DNA from: an uncultured Lachnospiraceae bacterium | GTDB lineage: Bacteria; Bacillota; Clostridia; Lachnospirales; Lachnospiraceae | Assembly: GCA_900553355.1 (NCBI GenBank) | Contig: USDK01000056.1 | Location: 1 to 17,505 of the forward strand | Length of the DNA: 17,505 bases | Direction: 5' to 3' | Part shown: positions 14,465 through 17,505 of the stretch, one piece after another | Numbering within the stretch: the stretch's first letter is position 1 | How the letters are laid out: each line of letters starts with the position of its first letter | Notes under the pieces: model-generated | What the model was told of the DNA's origin: nothing | The model's input: only the letters and a program-made list of their open reading frames with translations | The model's database searches: none | Made by a program: the position numbers and the translations under genes

Positions 14465-14732
14465 AAATTTACCTCCTTTTTATCTGTTTTTTAAGTTAAT
14501 TTCATTGTATCCTTTTTTTTTCGGCTTTTCCATACGAATCTTGGTTTTTCTTTTATAATTCTTGCTATTTCTGTGGGATTTCCCACAAAAAACACCTATT
14601 TTTTTGTGCTTTCTATTTAGCATATTTCAGATGTCTTTTTTTCTTTTATGCAATCTGCATATTTTTTATCTGCAATTTCTTTATAAATCTTGCTTTCCCA
14701 AAAGCATCCCCCTCATTATAGCAAAATTCCTG
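14465..14732 (-). promoter_or_regulatory. Regulatory region of the ABC/GH112/anSME operon, no gene seen
   Basis: This AT-rich stretch holds no plausible gene. On the minus strand a -10 TACAAT (14509-14504) and a -35 TGGAAA (14532-14527) are 17 bases apart; both are near consensus, and transcription would start near 14497, giving a leader of about 33 bases. A 16-base palindrome lies further upstream at 14572-14587. Two direct ATCTGCA copies at about 14653 and 14668 are also present, of unknown meaning. Confidence 0.4.
14572..14587. promoter_or_regulatory. Perfect palindrome TGTGGGA-N2-TCCCACA, candidate operator
   Basis: Seven-base arms separated by two bases form an inverted repeat in an otherwise T-rich region. 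It lies about 75 to 90 bases upstream of the predicted start of the sugar operon, a position that suits an activator site. The spacing is too tight for a normal RNA hairpin. The protein that binds it is unknown, and it does not resemble the half-sites in front of the sulfatase. Confidence 0.45.
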
Positions 14733-14778
14733 AAAAAAGCGCTTTCCGGTGACATTTCTGTCTCCGGAAAGCGCTTTT
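14733..14778 (-). terminator. Intrinsic terminator of dnaK-dnaJ
   Basis: On the minus strand, after dnaJ, the arms 14778-14764 and 14749-14735 are 15 perfectly paired bases (AAAAGCGCTTTCCGG and its complement). Inside, after one A-A mismatch, a further GACA/TGTC helix closes on a GAAA tetraloop (GNRA class). A run of six T residues follows. The near-symmetrical A/T flanks let it work for transcripts from either side. Confidence 0.92.
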
Positions 14779-14800
14779 CTTTTACAGCACAACTTCTTTT

Positions 14801-15994
14801 TTATTCGTCTAGATCTTCAAAGGCTTCCTTCATCTTATCCATAAAGCCCTTCTTCTTTTTCCCTTTATGGTTTTCCTTTTTGTCACTGGCCCCCAGTGTA
14901 TTTCCAGCCAGCTCATCGAATCTTCGCAGCGCTTCTTTTGCCTCTGCACTTAAGTGTTCCGGTGTCTGGATGACCAGCGTCACATAGTGGTCTCCCCTTA
15001 CCTGTGCATTTCTGACAGACGGAACACCTTTCCCTTTCAGGCGGACTTTGGTATCTGTCTTTGTTCCAGGTTTCACTGTATACAGCACATCTCCATCCAC
15101 GGTCTTAATCTTGATTTCCCCACCCAGAGCTGCCTGCGCGAACGAAATCGGCACAGTGGAAAAGATATGCATATCCTGTCTCTGGAAAATCGGATGTCTG
15201 GATACACTGACTTCCACAAGAAGATCTCCTCTTGGGCCTCCATTGACTCCCGGCTCTCCTTTTTCCCTGATCCGGACGCTCTGTCCATTATCAATTCCTG
15301 CCGGTATCGATACGGATATCTTTTTGCGGTTGGATACATATCCGGTTCCGCTACAGTCCGGACATTTTTCCCGTATGATCTTCCCTGTACCATGACAATC
15401 CGGACAGGTCTGCACATTCTGTACCGTTCCAAAGAATGACTGCTGCGTGTAGACTACCTGGCCTTTTCCTCCACACTTCGGGCAGGTCTCCGGGGATGTT
15501 CCCGGTTTTGCTCCTGTACCATGGCACTTCGGACAAGGATCCTTTAATACCACATCCAGCTCTTTCTCACATCCAAACACAGCCTCCTCAAATGTAAGCC
15601 GCACACTCTTACGAACATTCATTCCCTTCATCGGCCCCTGGTTTGCACGGCCTCTGCGGCCGCCTCCGCCAAACAGATCTCCAAAGATATCCCCGAAGAT
15701 ATCGCTGAAATCCGCACCACTGAAGTCAAATCCGCCAAATCCGCCAGCGCCTCCTGCACCGCCCTCAAAAGCAGCATGACCAAACTGGTCATACTGCCTT
15801 CTCTTATCAGGGTCACTAAGCACCGCATATGCTTCTGAGGCCTCTTTGAACTTTTTTTCCGCCTCTGCATCTCCAGGGTTCATGTCAGGATGATACTTCT
15901 TGGCAATCTGTCTGTATGCTTTTTTCAGAGTTGCCTCGTCAGCATCTCTGCTGACACCCAGCACCTCATAATAATCTCTCTTTGATTCTGCCAT
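14801..15994 (-). CDS. dnaJ: DnaJ (Hsp40) co-chaperone
   Basis: A 397-residue type I J-protein, the co-chaperone that delivers unfolded clients to DnaK and stimulates its ATPase. Domains in order: J domain (5-70) with H35-P36-D37 between the helices; a Gly/Phe-rich linker with GGFGGFDFSGADF and repeated IFGD-type motifs; the zinc domain with four CxxCxGxG repeats (CPKCHGTG, CPKCGGKG, CPDCHGTG, CPDCSGTG); two C-terminal beta-barrel domains; and a short charged tail rich in lysine then acidic residues, ending EDLDE. AAGGG lies about 7 bases before the ATG. It starts 21 bp after the dnaK stop, the normal Firmicute order, and is followed by the hairpin terminator at 14733-14778. No CIRCE element is in view; heat-shock control would sit upstream of the window. 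Confidence 0.97.
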   Translation of the reverse strand: MAESKRDYYEVLGVSRDADEATLKKAYRQIAKKYHPDMNPGDAEAEKKFKEASEAYAVLSDPDKRRQYDQFGHAAFEGGAGGAGGFGGFDFSGADFSDIFGDIFGDLFGGGGRRGRANQGPMKGMNVRKSVRLTFEEAVFGCEKELDVVLKDPCPKCHGTGAKPGTSPETCPKCGGKGQVVYTQQSFFGTVQNVQTCPDCHGTGKIIREKCPDCSGTGYVSNRKKISVSIPAGIDNGQSVRIREKGEPGVNGGPRGDLLVEVSVSRHPIFQRQDMHIFSTVPISFAQAALGGEIKIKTVDGDVLYTVKPGTKTDTKVRLKGKGVPSVRNAQVRGDHYVTLVIQTPEHLSAEAKEALRRFDELAGNTLGASDKKENHKGKKKKGFMDKMKEAFEDLDE

Positions 15995-16015
15995 GATTTA
16001 TCCCTTTTCTAGTTA

Positions 16016-17505
16016 TTATACTTCTTTATAATCTCCGTCGACTACATCATCGCCCTGGAACCCATCCGGAGCCGGGCCTGCGCTTGATCCTGCTCCCGCA
16101 CCCATATCCGGGCCTGCGCCTGATCCCTGTGCTCCTGCTGCCGCTCCGGCCTGCTCATACATCTTTGTAAACAGCTTCTGAGCGCTTTCTGTCAGCTTAT
16201 CTTTACCTGCTTTGATCTCTGCGATCTGTGCATCGGTCATATCATCCATATTGACCTTCTCAAGCAGTTCTTTTAATGCTTTGCAGTCTGCCTCTACGGC
16301 CGCTTTATCTGCTCCGTCCAGCTTGTCACCGACTTCCTTCAGTGCTTTTTCTGTCTGGAATACCATAGCGTCTGCTTCATTCTTGGCATCGATGCCTTCC
16401 TTACGTTTCTTATCCTGGGCCTCAAATGCAGCCGCCTCTTTTACAGCTTTGTCGATCTCTTCATCAGACATATTGGATCCTGCCGTGATGGTAATATGCT
16501 GCTCTTTTCCGGTTCCAAGATCTTTTGCGGATACATTTACGATACCGTTTGCATCGATATCGAAGGTAACCTCGATCTGCGGTACTCCACGCGGAGCCGG
16601 TGCAATGCCGTCCAGTCTGAACTGTCCAAGAGACTTGTTGTCTCTTGCGAACTGACGCTCGCCCTGTACAACGTTGATATCAACGGCTGTCTGGTTATCT
16701 GCTGCTGTAGAGAAGATCTGGCTCTTCTTGGTCGGGATGGTTGTATTTCTCTCGATCAGTCTGGTCGCAACACCTCCCATGGTCTCAATGGACAGTGACA
16801 GTGGGGTTACGTCCAGAAGAAGGATATCGCCTGCGCCTGTGTCACCGGCCAGTTTACCACCCTGAACAGATGCTCCAAGTGCAACACACTCATCTGGGTT
16901 CAGAGACTTGCTTGGCTCTTTTCCTGTCAGACGTTTTACTTCTTCCTGTACAGCAGGAATACGTGTAGAACCACCTACCAGCAATACCTGGCCCAGATCT
17001 GCGGCAGTAATTCCCGCATCAGAAAGTGCTCTCTGAACAGGCTCAGATGTCTTCATAACCAGATCATTGGTCAGTTCATCGAATTTCGCTCTGGTCAGGT
17101 TCATATCAAAGTGTTTCGGTCCGTCTGCTGTTGCAGTGATGAACGGAAGGTTGATGTTTGTAGTTGTTGCAGAAGACAGCTCTTTCTTTGCCTTCTCTGC
17201 TGCTTCTTTCAGTCTCTGAAGTGCCATCTTATCATTGGAAAGATCTACGCCTTCCTGTTTCTTAAACTCAGAGATCATGTAATCTGTCAGCTTCTGGTCG
17301 AAATCATCGCCGCCCAGACGGTTATTTCCGGCTGTAGACAATACTTCAATAACACCGTCGCCGATCTCGATGATGGATACATCGAAAGTACCGCCTCCTA
17401 AGTCATATACCATGATCTTCTGCTCTTTTTCATTGTCAAGACCATATGCCAGAGCTGCTGCTGTAGGCTCGTTGATGATACGTTTTACATCAAGACCTGC
17501 GATCT
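16016..17505 (-). CDS. dnaK: DnaK (Hsp70) chaperone, N-terminus cut by the window edge
   Basis: The 3' part of dnaK, 495 codons plus stop, running off the right end of the window. The first visible residues read IAGLDVKRIINEPTAAALAYG, the known Hsp70 segment about 150 residues into the protein, so roughly 135-160 residues are missing. Visible parts are the second phosphate loop VYDLGGGTFDVS, the adenosine motif LLVGGSTRIP, the interdomain linker and start of the substrate domain (ILLLDVTPLSLSIETMGG), the helical lid, and a Gly/Ala/Pro-rich tail ending DVVDGDYKEV. An internal ATG at 17413 is not the true start because the frame stays open and conserved beyond it. It is followed after 21 bp by dnaJ. 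It is an ATP-driven folding chaperone in the cytoplasm. Confidence 0.98.
   Translation of the reverse strand, partial: IAGLDVKRIINEPTAAALAYGLDNEKEQKIMVYDLGGGTFDVSIIEIGDGVIEVLSTAGNNRLGGDDFDQKLTDYMISEFKKQEGVDLSNDKMALQRLKEAAEKAKKELSSATTTNINLPFITATADGPKHFDMNLTRAKFDELTNDLVMKTSEPVQRALSDAGITAADLGQVLLVGGSTRIPAVQEEVKRLTGKEPSKSLNPDECVALGASVQGGKLAGDTGAGDILLLDVTPLSLSIETMGGVATRLIERNTTIPTKKSQIFSTAADNQTAVDINVVQGERQFARDNKSLGQFRLDGIAPAPRGVPQIEVTFDIDANGIVNVSAKDLGTGKEQHITITAGSNMSDEEIDKAVKEAAAFEAQDKKRKEGIDAKNEADAMVFQTEKALKEVGDKLDGADKAAVEADCKALKELLEKVNMDDMTDAQIAEIKAGKDKLTESAQKLFTKMYEQAGAAAGAQGSGAGPDMGAGAGSSAGPAPDGFQGDDVVDGDYKEV

Noticed and set aside
14465..14800. CIRCE heat-shock operator or a small gene in the dnaJ-sugar operon gap
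   Set aside because: No TTAGCACTC-N9-GAGTGCTAA-like repeat and no frame with a credible ribosome site was seen.
16016..17413. DnaK starting at the internal ATG 17413
   Set aside because: The frame continues to the window edge with conserved Hsp70 sequence, so this is internal.
1..17505. CRISPR arrays, tRNA or rRNA genes, riboswitches, prophage or integrase genes
   Set aside because: No direct-repeat arrays, cloverleaf-like segments, known leader motifs or phage-type proteins were found by reading both strands.

Overview
The window looks like chromosomal DNA from a gut Lachnospiraceae-type Firmicute (Clostridia). The grounds are AAGGAGG-type Shine-Dalgarno sites in front of almost every gene, a dnaK-dnaJ pair, an oxygen-sensitive sulfatase-maturation enzyme, a CUT1 sugar ABC transporter without its own ATPase, and a GH112 phosphorylase of the kind seen in mucin- and milk-glycan users. 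The genus cannot be named from this sequence alone.

Layout. (1) Positions 61-5217, minus strand: five tightly packed genes, read in the order TSUP/TauE-SafE membrane exporter, GlgX-type debranching enzyme, ornithine cyclodeaminase/mu-crystallin family oxidoreductase, RidA imine deaminase, and Mrp/Nbp35 Fe-S carrier ATPase. The gaps are 36, 36, 2 and 19 bp, so they are probably one transcript from a promoter near 5250. (2) Positions 5375-7721, plus strand: a sulfatase without a signal peptide, then an AraC-family regulator, divergent from the first block. (3) Positions 7684-14464, minus strand: a sugar operon read as solute-binding lipoprotein, two CUT1 permeases, a 55-residue two-helix membrane protein, GH112 1,3-beta-galactosyl-N-acetylhexosamine phosphorylase, and anaerobic sulfatase-maturating radical SAM enzyme (anSME). 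The anSME gene overlaps the AraC gene tail to tail by 38 bp. (4) Positions 14801-17505, minus strand: dnaJ and the 3' part of dnaK, closed by a strong hairpin terminator at 14733-14778.

How the genes may work together. Blocks 2 and 3 read as one catabolic locus. The binding protein and permeases would import a galactosyl-HexNAc disaccharide (galacto-N-biose or lacto-N-biose), possibly still sulfated. The sulfatase appears to be cytoplasmic, is activated by anSME, and would remove the sulfate. The GH112 enzyme would then phosphorolyse the disaccharide to Gal-1-P and GalNAc/GlcNAc. The divergent TSUP protein could export sulfate or another sulfur anion. The AraC protein is the obvious candidate regulator. 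The enzyme families are secure. The sulfated-disaccharide pathway, and TSUP as part of it, are inference. No tRNA, rRNA, CRISPR array, transposase or prophage gene was seen.
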